This document shows positions 8,887 through 17,689 of a stretch of 64,000 nucleotides of DNA, piece after piece (position 1 is the stretch's first letter; the number at the start of each line of letters is the position of its first letter). Source of the DNA: Bog-473 sp963755375 (GTDB lineage: Bacteria; Actinomycetota; Acidimicrobiia; Acidimicrobiales; RAAP-2). The notes beneath the pieces were generated by a model, which had not been told where the DNA came from, did no database searches, and worked only from the letters and a program-made list of their open reading frames with translations. The DNA lies in contig CAVWKG010000016.1 of assembly GCA_963755375.1 (NCBI GenBank), positions 1,798,001-1,862,000 on the forward strand, written 5' to 3'. The position numbers were made by a program, and so were the translations under genes.

Positions 8887-9330
8887 TCGCGGCCGTTCTC
8901 AGAAGTCCCGACCGGACCACAGTCCTCATATTGAAACCGGGGTTGTCAAACGGACGCGTCGGGCCCGGCCGGCGTCGGCGATGGCTCTGGGGTCACCAAC
9001 TCGCTGGCCCGAAGGGCGGCTACCGTCAAATTCTGACAATTTCTAACTAGACCCCACGGAGGCACGTGTTGCCCAACCGTCGCTTTTGGTCAGGTGTTCG
9101 GGCGCCACCTGGCAAGAACCCCGTGACGCTGTAATCTGGCTCTGCCACCAGAGGATCCGGCGAAGGGCTGACGGCGGCGCACTGGGTGGCCTGTCACTGG
9201 ACAGCTCACCCGCAAAATGCGTGCTCCGAAGGCGTGCACGCTCACGACAGACGGCAATCCACACTCACACGCGACGGCCGGAGGGCAGCATCCAGATGCC
9301 AGTGGCGAAACGAGCAGGGACGCCGAAAAG
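8887..9330. other. Intergenic region without a supported gene
   Basis: No convincing coding frame. An AT-rich patch at 9025-9050 stands out from the GC-rich surroundings. It contains the inverted repeat AAATT-CTGAC-AATTT (9028-9042), a possible operator or promoter element for the oxygenase gene downstream. A 22-codon frame at 9066-9134 follows GGAGG but has nothing else in its favour. Confidence 0.4.
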
Positions 9331-10206
9331 ATGACGCTCCAACCCGAGACCGAGACGCCTCTGCCCGTTCTCGACATCGATCGCCTGGAGCGGAACATCG
9401 AACGCCTGCGCGTCGACTACCAGTCGGCCGCCCCCTACCCGCACATCGTGATCGATGATTTCCTCGAGGCGGAAGCTGCCAAAGGTGCAGTCGCCGAGTT
9501 CCCACCCCTCGAACCGGAACGGTGGAACAACTACCTGCACGTCAATGAACGGAAGTTCAGCAATACCGATCCGGCCACATGGGGACCGACTCTGCAGCGC
9601 GTCCTCGAGGAGCTCAATTCAACCCGCTTCGTGCAATTCGTGGGCGAGCTTCTCGGCGTGCCCGATCTGATCGCTGATCCCTCTCTGGAGGGAGGGGGCC
9701 TCCACCAGTCGACGAGAGGTGGCTTCCTCAACATGCATGCGGACTTCACCGTCCACCCCCACAACCGCAACTGGCAACGTCGAGCCAACCTCATCCTCTA
9801 TCTCAATGAGGATTGGAAGCCCGAATACGGTGGTGACCTCGAACTGTGGAGTACCGACATGAAGGAATGTGTCGAAAAGGTTACTCCCGTCGCCAATCGA
9901 GTTCTGATCTTCACGACCGACGCCACGTCGTTCCACGGCCACCCAGATCCGATGCGCTGCCCCGAAGGAGTAGCAAGACGGTCCTTGGCGCTGTATTACT
10001 TCAGCGTCGAGGTGGACCCCGTGGTCCGCTCAACCGAGTATCGGCCTCGACCTGGCGATGGGCTGCATGCCATCCTTATTTTCGCCGATAAACTGATGCT
10101 TCGTACCTACGACTGGGCGAAGCGGCACCTGGGTATCTCAGATGAACTGGCCAGCAAGCTTCTCGGATACCGCGATCGCATCCGGCGGAAGAGCCGCAAA
10201 GGTTAG
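9331..10206 (+). CDS. 2-oxoglutarate/Fe(II)-dependent oxygenase (prolyl-4-hydroxylase-like)
   Basis: A 291-aa 2OG-Fe(II) oxygenase of the P4Hc/PF13640 type. The N-terminal part has PYPHIVIDDFLEAEAA, the usual entry strand. The iron-binding H-x-D is in LNMHADFT (about residue 140) and the distal His in FHGHPDP (about 203), followed by RRSLALYYFS, whose Arg would bind 2-oxoglutarate. YLNEDWKPEYGGDLELW is the conserved core strand. The ATG at 9331 gives a normal family N-terminus; an upstream in-frame start at 9217 would add 38 residues of low-complexity sequence. In polysaccharide clusters such enzymes hydroxylate sugars, lipids or peptides; the substrate here is unknown. Confidence 0.88.
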   Translation: MTLQPETETPLPVLDIDRLERNIERLRVDYQSAAPYPHIVIDDFLEAEAAKGAVAEFPPLEPERWNNYLHVNERKFSNTDPATWGPTLQRVLEELNSTRFVQFVGELLGVPDLIADPSLEGGGLHQSTRGGFLNMHADFTVHPHNRNWQRRANLILYLNEDWKPEYGGDLELWSTDMKECVEKVTPVANRVLIFTTDATSFHGHPDPMRCPEGVARRSLALYYFSVEVDPVVRSTEYRPRPGDGLHAILIFADKLMLRTYDWAKRHLGISDELASKLLGYRDRIRRKSRKG

Positions 10207-10564
10207 GAGACGTGGCCGCGGCCATCAGACAACTGACTCGGTCTCCCGTGAGGAACTCCTGACGGAACCTGAGCGCAAGTGGCCGCGTTCGCCGGCTGCA
10301 CTGAGTCGACCGCCGCACGTCTCACGCGGCACCGAAACGAACCATCTGCTCATGAGCACAGGAAGGGACGGTCCCGAGCCCGAACCTGATGCTCCCGGCA
10401 ACGTTCGCCTGCACCTCTACGACTCGGGCGCGTCCATCAATTGGCCACCCGCGACTGATTGGCACTTTGCCTCGCGAACATGGAAGTCCGTCTGCCCGAA
10501 GAACTCCAAGCCGTCGTGAGAGTAACTTCACCATATCGAATCCCGACCAGGAGAAACTGACCAC
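10207..10564. other. Intergenic region without a supported gene
   Basis: A 55-codon frame from an ATG near 10352 to 10519 has no recognisable motif and weak codon bias, so it is not called. TGGCCGCGGCCA at 10213-10224 is a perfect palindrome just after the oxygenase stop codon. Nothing else stands out. Confidence 0.35.
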
Positions 10565-12760
10565 TTGCCCGCGGACCGCAGTCCGGAAGCATCGACGTCG
10601 CTCACGCAGCGATCCAACCCGCCTCGGGGACGGTTCAGTTGCGTCGTCGATGACCACCCGCGCTTCCACCTCGATGCGTTGCGATGGTACGCAGCACTCT
10701 CGGGCGTCGCCGGAGTCAGCCCCGACGATCTCGTTGTCCATTCCGTCGGCGCGTCAACCTCCGACATTCTCGAGTTCCTGCGCTCCGAGGGGGTCACTGT
10801 ACGCGGCATAGATCGTTTCGATGACCGCTCCCCCCACTGCAACAAGATCTCTGGCGCCCTTCGACTGGCGGAAGACGATGCCGCCGGATTGACCGTCCTG
10901 TGCGACACCGACGTGGTGGTGCTCGAGGATCCCCGCCGGATCGACGTACCGCACGACGCGGTAGCAGGAAAGCCGGTGGATGCTCCGGTCCCTCCGCTGG
11001 AGGTCCTTCTCCGCATCTTCGCCGCTGCGGGGCTGTCCGCTCCGCCCTCAGTCCCGCTTCCCTGGGAACCTGACCAACGGACCGTTTCGGGAAACAACAA
11101 CGGCGGTCTGTACCTAGTACCGAGTCCACTCCTGCGCGGAGTGGCGACCGCGTGGGCCCACTGGGCGACTTGGCTCCTCGACCAACTCGAACTGCTCGAA
11201 AATTGGGCCGTCTACGTCGACCAGGTGGCGATGGCGATGGCCCTGACCTCCGAGAAGGTTGCCTCAGTCCCCCTCGACGTGCGATGGAACACCCCGATTC
11301 ACGACCCGACAAGGATCCCAGCAGACCCGCCCGAGCCGGCCGTCATCCACTACCACCAGGAGCTGGACCGCCTTGGTCAGATCCGAGCGACTGGAGCACC
11401 CTCGATCGACCGGCAAATCGACGTGGCCAATACCGCTATCCGCAAGGTTTGGACGAAGGCCGCTCCTGAAGCCTCCTACAGAGAATGGCTGTCAAAATCA
11501 GCACCGCAACAGGACCACGAGTTGATGAGGATAACAGACGTCCTTATCAACGCACTTGAGCCATCCTCGGTCCTCGACGTCGGCGCGAGCAGCGGAGTCA
11601 GTCGGAATCCGACGATCCAGCGGTACACGGCAATTGCGCCGTCAGATGATGTACGGCAGACCCTCGCCGAACAACTCTTCCAGGCTGATCTCGTTGTCTG
11701 TCTCGATGAGCTGACTCACCCCACGGATGCATCCAGCTCCGTCCGTCTTGTGAATCTCTTGTGGCGTTCGACGTGCCGAGCCCTTGTGATCCGTAGCTAC
11801 GAAGGCCCAGAGGGCAACACCACCGACCCTGGCAACGATTCCCACGAAGCGGTCTCGGTCGCCCTGCGGCGCATTGCTCCCGATGCTGAGATCTATCCGG
11901 TCCGGGTCGACGCCAATCTCTCGACCTTCGTTGTCCTCCGGTCTCCCGAGGACAAGCACCCGCGTGACTTCGTGGCAGCCACATTGGATCCCTTGATTCT
12001 GCGCCACCCGGATCCGCTCGCGCTGATCACCTTACGCCTGCATGCCCTTCGTACAACGCGCTTCTATCCCGATCACGCACCTCGATTGTGGGAGTACCCC
12101 GTCGTGGCCGAACTGATCACCGAGATCCTCCCGCCTGGAAGCCGTCTCATCGACGTCGGAGCAGGTGTCACCCCGTTGGCACCGTTCCTCACCAGCCATG
12201 GCTATGTCGTCGACACAGTGGATCCGTCCCCGACCATTCGAACCTGGCCGCCACAGTCGGATTGGAACGAATGGGACTTCCTGGACTACGGGTCCATTGG
12301 TCTCGCCAACCGATCGTGGAACTGCACACTTGACAAGCTCCCTCGTCGACCGCCTTCCGACGGTATCTACTCGATCAGCGTGATCGAACACGTCACTGCT
12401 GCCGCCCGCCGATCCCTCCTTGGTGACATTTCGGCCCGTACCCGGCCTGGCGGCCTCGTCGTGCTCACCATAGATCTCGTGCGCGGCACCGACGTGCTTT
12501 GGAATCTCAATCTCGGAGTGGAGGTCGAGAGCCCCGCCCGTCACGGCACCATTCACGATGTTGTACTCGAGTGTGCGGCGCTCGGACTAGAGCTCTTCCG
12601 ACAAGAGGTAGTGCGGGATTGGGGTTCCTCCAGGGTCGACATTGGGCTCCTTGCCCTCCGGAGATCCGCGATCCCGGCAACGGGGGGTTGGAGCGATGTC
12701 GGGCGACGGTTGATCTCACGAGTCAGTCGAGGTCGCCGTCCGGAATTGGCAAAACAGTAG
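10565..12760 (+). CDS. Three-part protein: glycosyltransferase-like domain plus two methyltransferase-like domains
   Basis: A 731-aa protein with three recognisable parts. Residues about 22-300 look like a GT-A nucleotide-sugar transferase: GRFSCVVDDHPRFHLDALRW, then VLCDTDVVV with a DxD-like metal site, and the NNGGLYLVPS loop. Residues about 320-470 contain VLDVGASSG, a methyltransferase-like glycine motif, but the rest of that domain is weak. Residues about 505-700 form a clearer class I SAM methyltransferase (SRLIDVGAGVTPLAPFL, VDTVDPS, SISVIEHV). The start used is TTG 10565; no better ATG lies nearby. It probably adds a sugar and O-methylates the chain. The domain order is unusual and individual activities are inferred. 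Confidence 0.7.
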   Translation: MPADRSPEASTSLTQRSNPPRGRFSCVVDDHPRFHLDALRWYAALSGVAGVSPDDLVVHSVGASTSDILEFLRSEGVTVRGIDRFDDRSPHCNKISGALRLAEDDAAGLTVLCDTDVVVLEDPRRIDVPHDAVAGKPVDAPVPPLEVLLRIFAAAGLSAPPSVPLPWEPDQRTVSGNNNGGLYLVPSPLLRGVATAWAHWATWLLDQLELLENWAVYVDQVAMAMALTSEKVASVPLDVRWNTPIHDPTRIPADPPEPAVIHYHQELDRLGQIRATGAPSIDRQIDVANTAIRKVWTKAAPEASYREWLSKSAPQQDHELMRITDVLINALEPSSVLDVGASSGVSRNPTIQRYTAIAPSDDVRQTLAEQLFQADLVVCLDELTHPTDASSSVRLVNLLWRSTCRALVIRSYEGPEGNTTDPGNDSHEAVSVALRRIAPDAEIYPVRVDANLSTFVVLRSPEDKHPRDFVAATLDPLILRHPDPLALITLRLHALRTTRFYPDHAPRLWEYPVVAELITEILPPGSRLIDVGAGVTPLAPFLTSHGYVVDTVDPSPTIRTWPPQSDWNEWDFLDYGSIGLANRSWNCTLDKLPRRPPSDGIYSISVIEHVTAAARRSLLGDISARTRPGGLVVLTIDLVRGTDVLWNLNLGVEVESPARHGTIHDVVLECAALGLELFRQEVVRDWGSSRVDIGLLALRRSAIPATGGWSDVGRRLISRVSRGRRPELAKQ

Positions 12761-12879
12761 AGCTCCTCCGAGCGCTCCCTTGGCCATCAAGGGACGGACG
12801 GCGAGGATCGACGCCCCCGTTTTCGCTTCGGACAGCCACTGGATAGGATGTCGAAGCGGCTGAGTTTGGAGGGTTGAGG

Positions 12880-14337
12880 GTGGTGGATGACATGAAAGTG
12901 ACCCCCGATGCATCCGTCGAGCAGAAGAGGGTCGGAGTGCTGGTCGTCGCGTACAACGCGGCATCCACACTCGCGAAGGTCCTCGACCGCATCCCGACCG
13001 AGCTGAGAGCTGACATCGAAGAGGTGATCGTAAGTGACGATCACAGCCAGGACTCGACCTATCTGGTGGGCCTCGGCTACCAACAGCAGTCCGACTTGCC
13101 GATCACCTTGATCAGGCAACCCACGAATCTCGGCTACGGCGGCAACCAGAAGGCCGGCTATAAGCTCGCCATCGAGCACGGGCTTGACATCGTGGTCATG
13201 TTGCACGGCGATGGCCAATACGCGCCAGAGTCACTTCCGGAGATCCTCGCCCCGCTGTTGAACAACGAGGCCGACGCTGTTTTCGGCTCTCGCACCATGA
13301 TCAAAGGCGCGGCCCGGAATGGGGGTATGCCGCTCTACAAGTTCGTAGGGAACCGCGTACTTTCCCGATTCGAAAATGCTGCGCTCGGAACCCACCTGTC
13401 CGAATTCCATTCGGGATACCGCGCCTACTCGGTGAGCGCGCTCAAACAACTTCCGTTCGAGCAGAACACAGACGGATTCAACTTCGACACTCAGATAATT
13501 ATCCAACTGCATGATGCCGGCATGCGTATCGCCGAGGTGCCCATCCCCACCTACTACGGCGACGAGATCTGCTATGTCGATGGATTGGGATATGCGGCTG
13601 ACGTTACAAAGGACGTGATCACCTACCGGCTGCAAAAGGCCGGCTTCGGAGACGGAAGCCGAATCGCGCTCGTCGAGGAGTACCAGCTCAAGCCGAGCGA
13701 AGACAGCTCGCACGGCAGGATCACGAAGCTCTTGCAGCACCGACCGCAGAGCCGAATCCTGGACCTTGGATGTTCGGGCGGGATGCTCGCTGAGCGACTA
13801 CGTGCTTTGGGGCACCACGTAGTCGGTGTCGACGTGAACGACATCGACGGGGTCAGAGAGCGAACGGATCGGTTCGTCAGGGCCGATCTCAACGAGGGAA
13901 TCCCAGCGGAAGTCGGCTCAGGCTTCGACATTGTTCTGCTGGCTGATGTACTCGAACATGTTCTCAGTCCCGGAACCCTGATCGCTCAGGCCAGGGACGT
14001 CTTGTCGCCGAGCGGGACCGCAATCTTCTGCGTCCCGAACATGGCGCATTGGTACCCGAGGTTCCGGGCGACCCTAGGGATGTTCGATTACGACCAGCGG
14101 GGCATCTTGGACGCAACTCACGTGAGGTTCTTCACCCGCCGCAGTCTGGTCAAGCTGATCGAACGCCGGGGCTTCGCCATTCAGCGGATTGAGCCAGTGG
14201 GTCTACCCCTGGACGCACTGGGGATCGAGAGCAACAAGGCCCGAACCATCCGGCTAACGGATCGGCTCTTGTCGAATGTGTGGCCGACGATGTTCGGCTA
14301 CCAGTTCATCGTCGAGGCGACACCGATAAGAACCTGA
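12880..14337 (+). CDS. Bifunctional GT2 glycosyltransferase / SAM methyltransferase
   Basis: About 485 aa. The N-terminal half is a GT2 (DPM1-like) domain: VGVLVVAYNAASTLAKVLDR, IVSDDHSQDST, LGYGGNQKAGY, the metal-binding LHGDGQYAPE, and SGYRAYS. The C-terminal half, from about residue 285, is a class I methyltransferase (SRILDLGCSGGMLAERL, VVGVDV, LLADVLEHV, FFTRRSLVKLIE). GGAGGG at 12868-12873 is placed 6 bases before GTG 12880, which is chosen over TTG 12874 and ATG 12892. It lies 119 bases downstream of the three-part GT/methyltransferase gene on the same strand, so the two may act in sequence on one glycan. Substrate unknown. Confidence 0.85.
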   Translation: MVDDMKVTPDASVEQKRVGVLVVAYNAASTLAKVLDRIPTELRADIEEVIVSDDHSQDSTYLVGLGYQQQSDLPITLIRQPTNLGYGGNQKAGYKLAIEHGLDIVVMLHGDGQYAPESLPEILAPLLNNEADAVFGSRTMIKGAARNGGMPLYKFVGNRVLSRFENAALGTHLSEFHSGYRAYSVSALKQLPFEQNTDGFNFDTQIIIQLHDAGMRIAEVPIPTYYGDEICYVDGLGYAADVTKDVITYRLQKAGFGDGSRIALVEEYQLKPSEDSSHGRITKLLQHRPQSRILDLGCSGGMLAERLRALGHHVVGVDVNDIDGVRERTDRFVRADLNEGIPAEVGSGFDIVLLADVLEHVLSPGTLIAQARDVLSPSGTAIFCVPNMAHWYPRFRATLGMFDYDQRGILDATHVRFFTRRSLVKLIERRGFAIQRIEPVGLPLDALGIESNKARTIRLTDRLLSNVWPTMFGYQFIVEATPIRT

Positions 14338-14341
14338 CTCT

Positions 14342-14377
14342 GCCATCGTGGTCGGCGACGCCATCGTGGTCGGCGAC
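14342..14377. repeat. Perfect 18-bp tandem duplication
   Basis: The unit GCCATCGTGGTCGGCGAC is present at 14342-14359 and 14360-14377. It sits in the 62-bp gap between two converging genes. It has no obvious hairpin and looks like a simple slippage or duplication event. Confidence 0.8.
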
Positions 14378-14399
14378 CGATCCGAGTTCGTCTTCCCAC

Positions 14400-14729
14400 C
14401 TACGAGGCCGGCGAACCGCCCGCCTCGTCCACCTTGGCAGCGTCAGGAGTCGGATCCACGGCAGGCGCAGGTGTCGATCCGGCTGGAGCGACCTTCGAGC
14501 GCCGAGCTGGCATCCCGAAGAAGACAGCGATGGCCAGTAGCACGATGCCGATGATGCCCACCAGCAGGGCGCGCTTGTGGTAATGACCGGGATTCCCCAC
14601 CTCCTTACCGGGGACAAAGCCCGGGAGGGAATGGATCGGCACGGACACGTAGATCACGGCATAAATCAGTGCGATCACGCCCAAGACGGCGCAGACCACA
14701 CAAATCACCCATCTGGCAGTAGACGACAC
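14400..14729 (-). CDS. Small membrane protein with two helices
   Basis: A 109-aa protein. Two hydrophobic helices (WVICVVCAVLGVIALIYAVI and LLVGIIGIVLLAIAVFFGM) are separated by a short loop with PGFVPGKEVGNPGHYHKR, and followed by a Pro/Ala-rich tail. The GTG at 14729 is chosen because GAGGTGGGAAGA sits directly before it; longer starts up to 14873 add arginine-rich, unconvincing sequence. I do not recognise a family. It is divergent from the acetyltransferase gene, so it may not belong to the sugar cluster. Confidence 0.7.
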   Translation of the reverse strand: MSSTARWVICVVCAVLGVIALIYAVIYVSVPIHSLPGFVPGKEVGNPGHYHKRALLVGIIGIVLLAIAVFFGMPARRSKVAPAGSTPAPAVDPTPDAAKVDEAGGSPAS

Positions 14730-14935
14730 TCTTCCCACCTCCACAGATCGAGCAGCACTCCCCCGGCGGAGCCTCGACTCCGACAGCAGGTGTGATGGTA
14801 GCCCCCATCCACACCGTTTTGCCATCTCGTCTGGAGCCGACCAGCAGAACTGGTGATGCCGGGCAAGTACCATAAGGCCATCGCGGTCGTGTCACCATCT
14901 GTGAGGTGGACTGCCACCGCAGGCGTTCGGAGGCG

Positions 14936-15565
14936 ATGGCGAAGGCGATGGACTCGAGCACTGGGAACGGCGTGGTGCTTCGCAGCGGGACCGAAGATGA
15001 CGCTGCCGCAGCCGCCGCCCTCCACGCCGGGCAGATCACCGAGGGATTCTTGACCTTCCTCGGCGCCGGGTTCCTGCGCAGGCTCTACCGGCGGGTGACC
15101 CGGACGCCCGGTTCCTTCTTGCTCATCGCGGAGACCGAGGAGGCCACGGTCGGGTTCCTCGCGGGTTCCACCGATGTGGCCACCCTCTACCGATCCTTCG
15201 TGCGCCGTGACGGCGCGGCCGCCGTGGTCACATGTGGCAGTCGGCTGCTCCGATCCCCGGGTCGGGTCATCGAGACCCTTCGCCACGGCACCGGCCGTGC
15301 CGGTGAGGGTGCGGAGTTGCTGGCCGTGGCTGTCGATTCGTCAGTGCGCGGACGGGGGGCGGGAACGCTCTTAGTGGAGGGCTTCCTCACTGAGATCCGC
15401 GGGCGAGGCCAGGACGCCGCGCACGTCGTGGTCGCTGCGGACAACGATGCGGCAGCCTCGCTGTACCGGAGGGCCGGATTCTGGACGGTCGAGCGGTTCG
15501 AGATGCACCACGGGACCGAGTCCCTCCTCATGCAATGGCCGTCCTCATCCGATCGAGGGTCGTGA
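14936..15565 (+). CDS. GNAT-family N-acetyltransferase
   Basis: About 209 aa. The GNAT acetyl-CoA motif is clear: LLAVAVDSSVRGRGAGTLLV (about 125-145), then AADNDAAASLYRRAGF, the usual alpha4-beta7 end. The N-terminal strand is VVLRSGTEDDAAAAAALHAG. Possible starts are GTG 14906, ATG 14936 and ATG 14948; no Shine-Dalgarno spacing is ideal. Its stop overlaps the next gene's GTG by four bases (GTGA), and the next junction is also a 4-base overlap. It is therefore part of a coupled unit with a WecA-like transferase and a DegT aminotransferase, which suggests N-acetylation of an amino-sugar nucleotide. Confidence 0.85.
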   Translation: MAKAMDSSTGNGVVLRSGTEDDAAAAAALHAGQITEGFLTFLGAGFLRRLYRRVTRTPGSFLLIAETEEATVGFLAGSTDVATLYRSFVRRDGAAAVVTCGSRLLRSPGRVIETLRHGTGRAGEGAELLAVAVDSSVRGRGAGTLLVEGFLTEIRGRGQDAAHVVVAADNDAAASLYRRAGFWTVERFEMHHGTESLLMQWPSSSDRGS

Positions 15566-16527
15566 CGACGGAGACCCTCCTGGTTGCGATCGCCGCACTC
15601 GGCGCCACGGCGGCGATGGTCCCGGTGTGCATCGTGATCGCCAACCGTTGGGACGTCATGGACCGCCCCGGACAGCTGAAGACCCAAGAGGCGCCCGTGC
15701 CCTACCTGGGTGGGATCGCCGTCTTCGCCGGTCTGACCATCGGCGTGTGTGTCGGTCGGCCCATCGCCCTCGTGCCATTGGCGGTTGCGCTGACCGTCGG
15801 GGTCAGCGACGACCGATTCGATCTGCCTGCGCCGGCGCGGCTCGTCGCCCAACTGGGGGTAGGTGCTGTCATCGCCGTCGCCCAGCCGGTCCACCTGCCG
15901 GCTTGGATCGGCATACCACTCGTGATAGCGGCCACGGTTGTCCTGATCAACGGCTTCAATTTGCTCGACGGCCTCGATATGTTGGGCGCCGGTGTCGGTG
16001 CTGCGGCCAGCGTCGGTTTCGCGTTCATACTGTCCGGCCCTGGTCGTCTCGCCGCCGCATCGCTGGCCGGGGCGCTGGTCGCATTCCTCCTGTACAACCG
16101 ACCTCCTGCCCGCATCTATCTCGGCGACGGTGGTTCCTACCTGATCGGCGCGTCCATGGCCGTGCTTCTCACCTACGCTTGGGGTGTCGGCGTCCCCTCG
16201 GCGACGGGCGTCTTCGCCTTGGCCCTGGTGGTGGTTCCGGTGGCCGAGGTGACATGCGCCGTGGTGCGTCGTCGCCGCAATGGACGCTCGCTGCTCGCCG
16301 GCGATCGCGCCCATCCCTACGACCTCCTCGTGGCGCGGGGCTGGACCCGCATCGCGGCGAGCGCGAGCTACATCGCGGTCGAGGTGGCTGTCGCCATCGT
16401 GGTCGTGGTCGTCCACCATGGGTCCATGGCGGTTGCCATCGGAATCGATCTGGCGGTGACACTGGCCGCTCTGGGTGGCGCGGCCCTTGTCGGCGGCTTG
16501 AACGATCCGACAGGGACCAGCGCATGA
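15562..16527 (+). CDS. WecA/TagO/MraY-family polyprenyl-phosphate sugar-phosphate transferase
   Basis: Membrane enzyme that would start glycan assembly by moving a sugar phosphate from a UDP-sugar to undecaprenyl phosphate. It has about 321 aa and ten or so helices. Family signatures: KTQEAPVPYLGGIAVF near the N-terminus, VSDDRFDLPAPARL, NGFNLLDGLDMLG, YLGDGGSYLIG, and the cytoplasmic GDRAHPYDLL loop carrying the conserved His. GTG 15562 overlaps the previous stop as GTGA; ATG 15535 is an alternative. The stop overlaps the next ATG by four bases. It is the only priming transferase in the window, so it is the best candidate for the first step of the pathway. Confidence 0.9.
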   Translation: MTTETLLVAIAALGATAAMVPVCIVIANRWDVMDRPGQLKTQEAPVPYLGGIAVFAGLTIGVCVGRPIALVPLAVALTVGVSDDRFDLPAPARLVAQLGVGAVIAVAQPVHLPAWIGIPLVIAATVVLINGFNLLDGLDMLGAGVGAAASVGFAFILSGPGRLAAASLAGALVAFLLYNRPPARIYLGDGGSYLIGASMAVLLTYAWGVGVPSATGVFALALVVVPVAEVTCAVVRRRRNGRSLLAGDRAHPYDLLVARGWTRIAASASYIAVEVAVAIVVVVVHHGSMAVAIGIDLAVTLAALGGAALVGGLNDPTGTSA

Positions 16528-17651
16528 CTCGCGTGTTCCTTTCGCCGCCCGATGTTGGTGCCGAGGAACGGCGCATGTTGCTCGACGCGTTCGATTCCAA
16601 CTGGATCGCGCCGACCGGGCCGGACGTGGACGCCTTTGAACAGGAGCTGGCCGAAAAGACCGGCGTCGCGCAAGCTGTGGCGCTCTCCAGCGGAACGGCG
16701 GCGCTGCACCTCGCACTCCTGTTGGCCGGCGTGCAGCGTGGGGACGAGGTTCTCGTTCCCTCGTTCACCTTCATCGCGAGCGCGGCGGCTGCCATCTATG
16801 TGGGTGCACGCCCGGTCTTCGTCGACTGTTCGGCCGAGAGCTGGAATCTGGATCCTTCCCTCGTCGAAGAGGTGCTGGTCGACAGGGCCGCAGCTGGTCG
16901 GCTCCCTGCCGCGGTGATCACAGTCGACCTCTACGGGGAGACGGCCGAGTACGCGGCATTGGAGTCGCTGTGCCGCCGGTTCGACGTTCCACTCATCGAG
17001 GACTCGGCCGAGGCAATCGGGTCGACCTATCGGGGCCGCGCGGCAGGCTCCTTCGGCCTCGCCGGGATCTTCTCGTTCAACGGCAACAAGATCATCACGA
17101 CGAGCGGTGGCGGGGCGCTCGTGACCGGTTCAGCCGAAATGGCCGAGCGGGTACGCCATTTGGCGACGCAGGCCCGGGAGCCGTTCTCCCACTACGAACA
17201 CACCACGGTGGGGTTCAACTACCGCCTCTCCAACCTGCTGGCCGCGGTCGGCAGGGCCCAACTGCGCGGACTCGAGAGCCGCATCGAGCGCCGCAAGCAG
17301 ATCGATGCGCTGTACATGGCCCAGCTGGGTGCCCTCCCCGGGGTGTCGTCGATGCCGCGCACCGCATCGGGCACCTCCAATTACTGGCTGACGTGCATGC
17401 TCATCGATCCCGGAGCCTTCGGAGCGGACCGGGAGCAGGTCCGCATCGCCCTCGAGGTGGCGGACATCGAGTCCCGGCCGACGTGGAAGCCTCTTCACCT
17501 CCAACCGGCGTTCTCCGGCGCTACGTTCGTGGGACCGGGGCACTGCGCCCGGGTCTTCGAGCAGGGCCTGTGCTTGCCCACCGGTTCGGCGCTCTCAGCC
17601 ACCGACCAGTCCCGAGTCATAGACGTCATGACGGCTCGGGCCAGCGTGTGA
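16524..17651 (+). CDS. DegT/DnrJ/EryC1 sugar aminotransferase
   Basis: PLP-dependent aminotransferase (375 aa) that converts a keto-deoxysugar nucleotide into the amino sugar. Motifs: FLSPPDVGAEERRMLLDAF at the N-terminus; ALSSGTAALHLALLLAGV; PSFTFIASAAAAIYVGARPVFVD split by normal family spacing; the Asp-containing EDSAEAIGS; and FSFNGNKIITTSGGG, whose Lys (about 183) holds PLP. The C-terminal RPTWKPLHLQP is typical of PglE/WbpE-like members. The ATG overlaps the upstream stop (ATGA). With the 4,6-dehydratase at 41.3 kb and the adjacent GNAT protein it completes a plausible route to a 4-amino-4,6-dideoxy-GlcNAc type sugar. Confidence 0.93.
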   Translation: MTRVFLSPPDVGAEERRMLLDAFDSNWIAPTGPDVDAFEQELAEKTGVAQAVALSSGTAALHLALLLAGVQRGDEVLVPSFTFIASAAAAIYVGARPVFVDCSAESWNLDPSLVEEVLVDRAAAGRLPAAVITVDLYGETAEYAALESLCRRFDVPLIEDSAEAIGSTYRGRAAGSFGLAGIFSFNGNKIITTSGGGALVTGSAEMAERVRHLATQAREPFSHYEHTTVGFNYRLSNLLAAVGRAQLRGLESRIERRKQIDALYMAQLGALPGVSSMPRTASGTSNYWLTCMLIDPGAFGADREQVRIALEVADIESRPTWKPLHLQPAFSGATFVGPGHCARVFEQGLCLPTGSALSATDQSRVIDVMTARASV

Positions 17652-17689
17652 GCTGGGATGCAGGGAGGCTTCTATCGTATCCTGGGGAC

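Noticed and set aside
9066..9134. A 22-codon frame preceded by GGAGG
   Set aside because: Spacing from GGAGG to GTG is only 3 bases, no peptide family is visible, and the frame is too short to judge coding bias.
10352..10519. A 55-codon frame between the oxygenase and the three-part transferase
   Set aside because: No family motif and poor codon bias; nothing supports translation.
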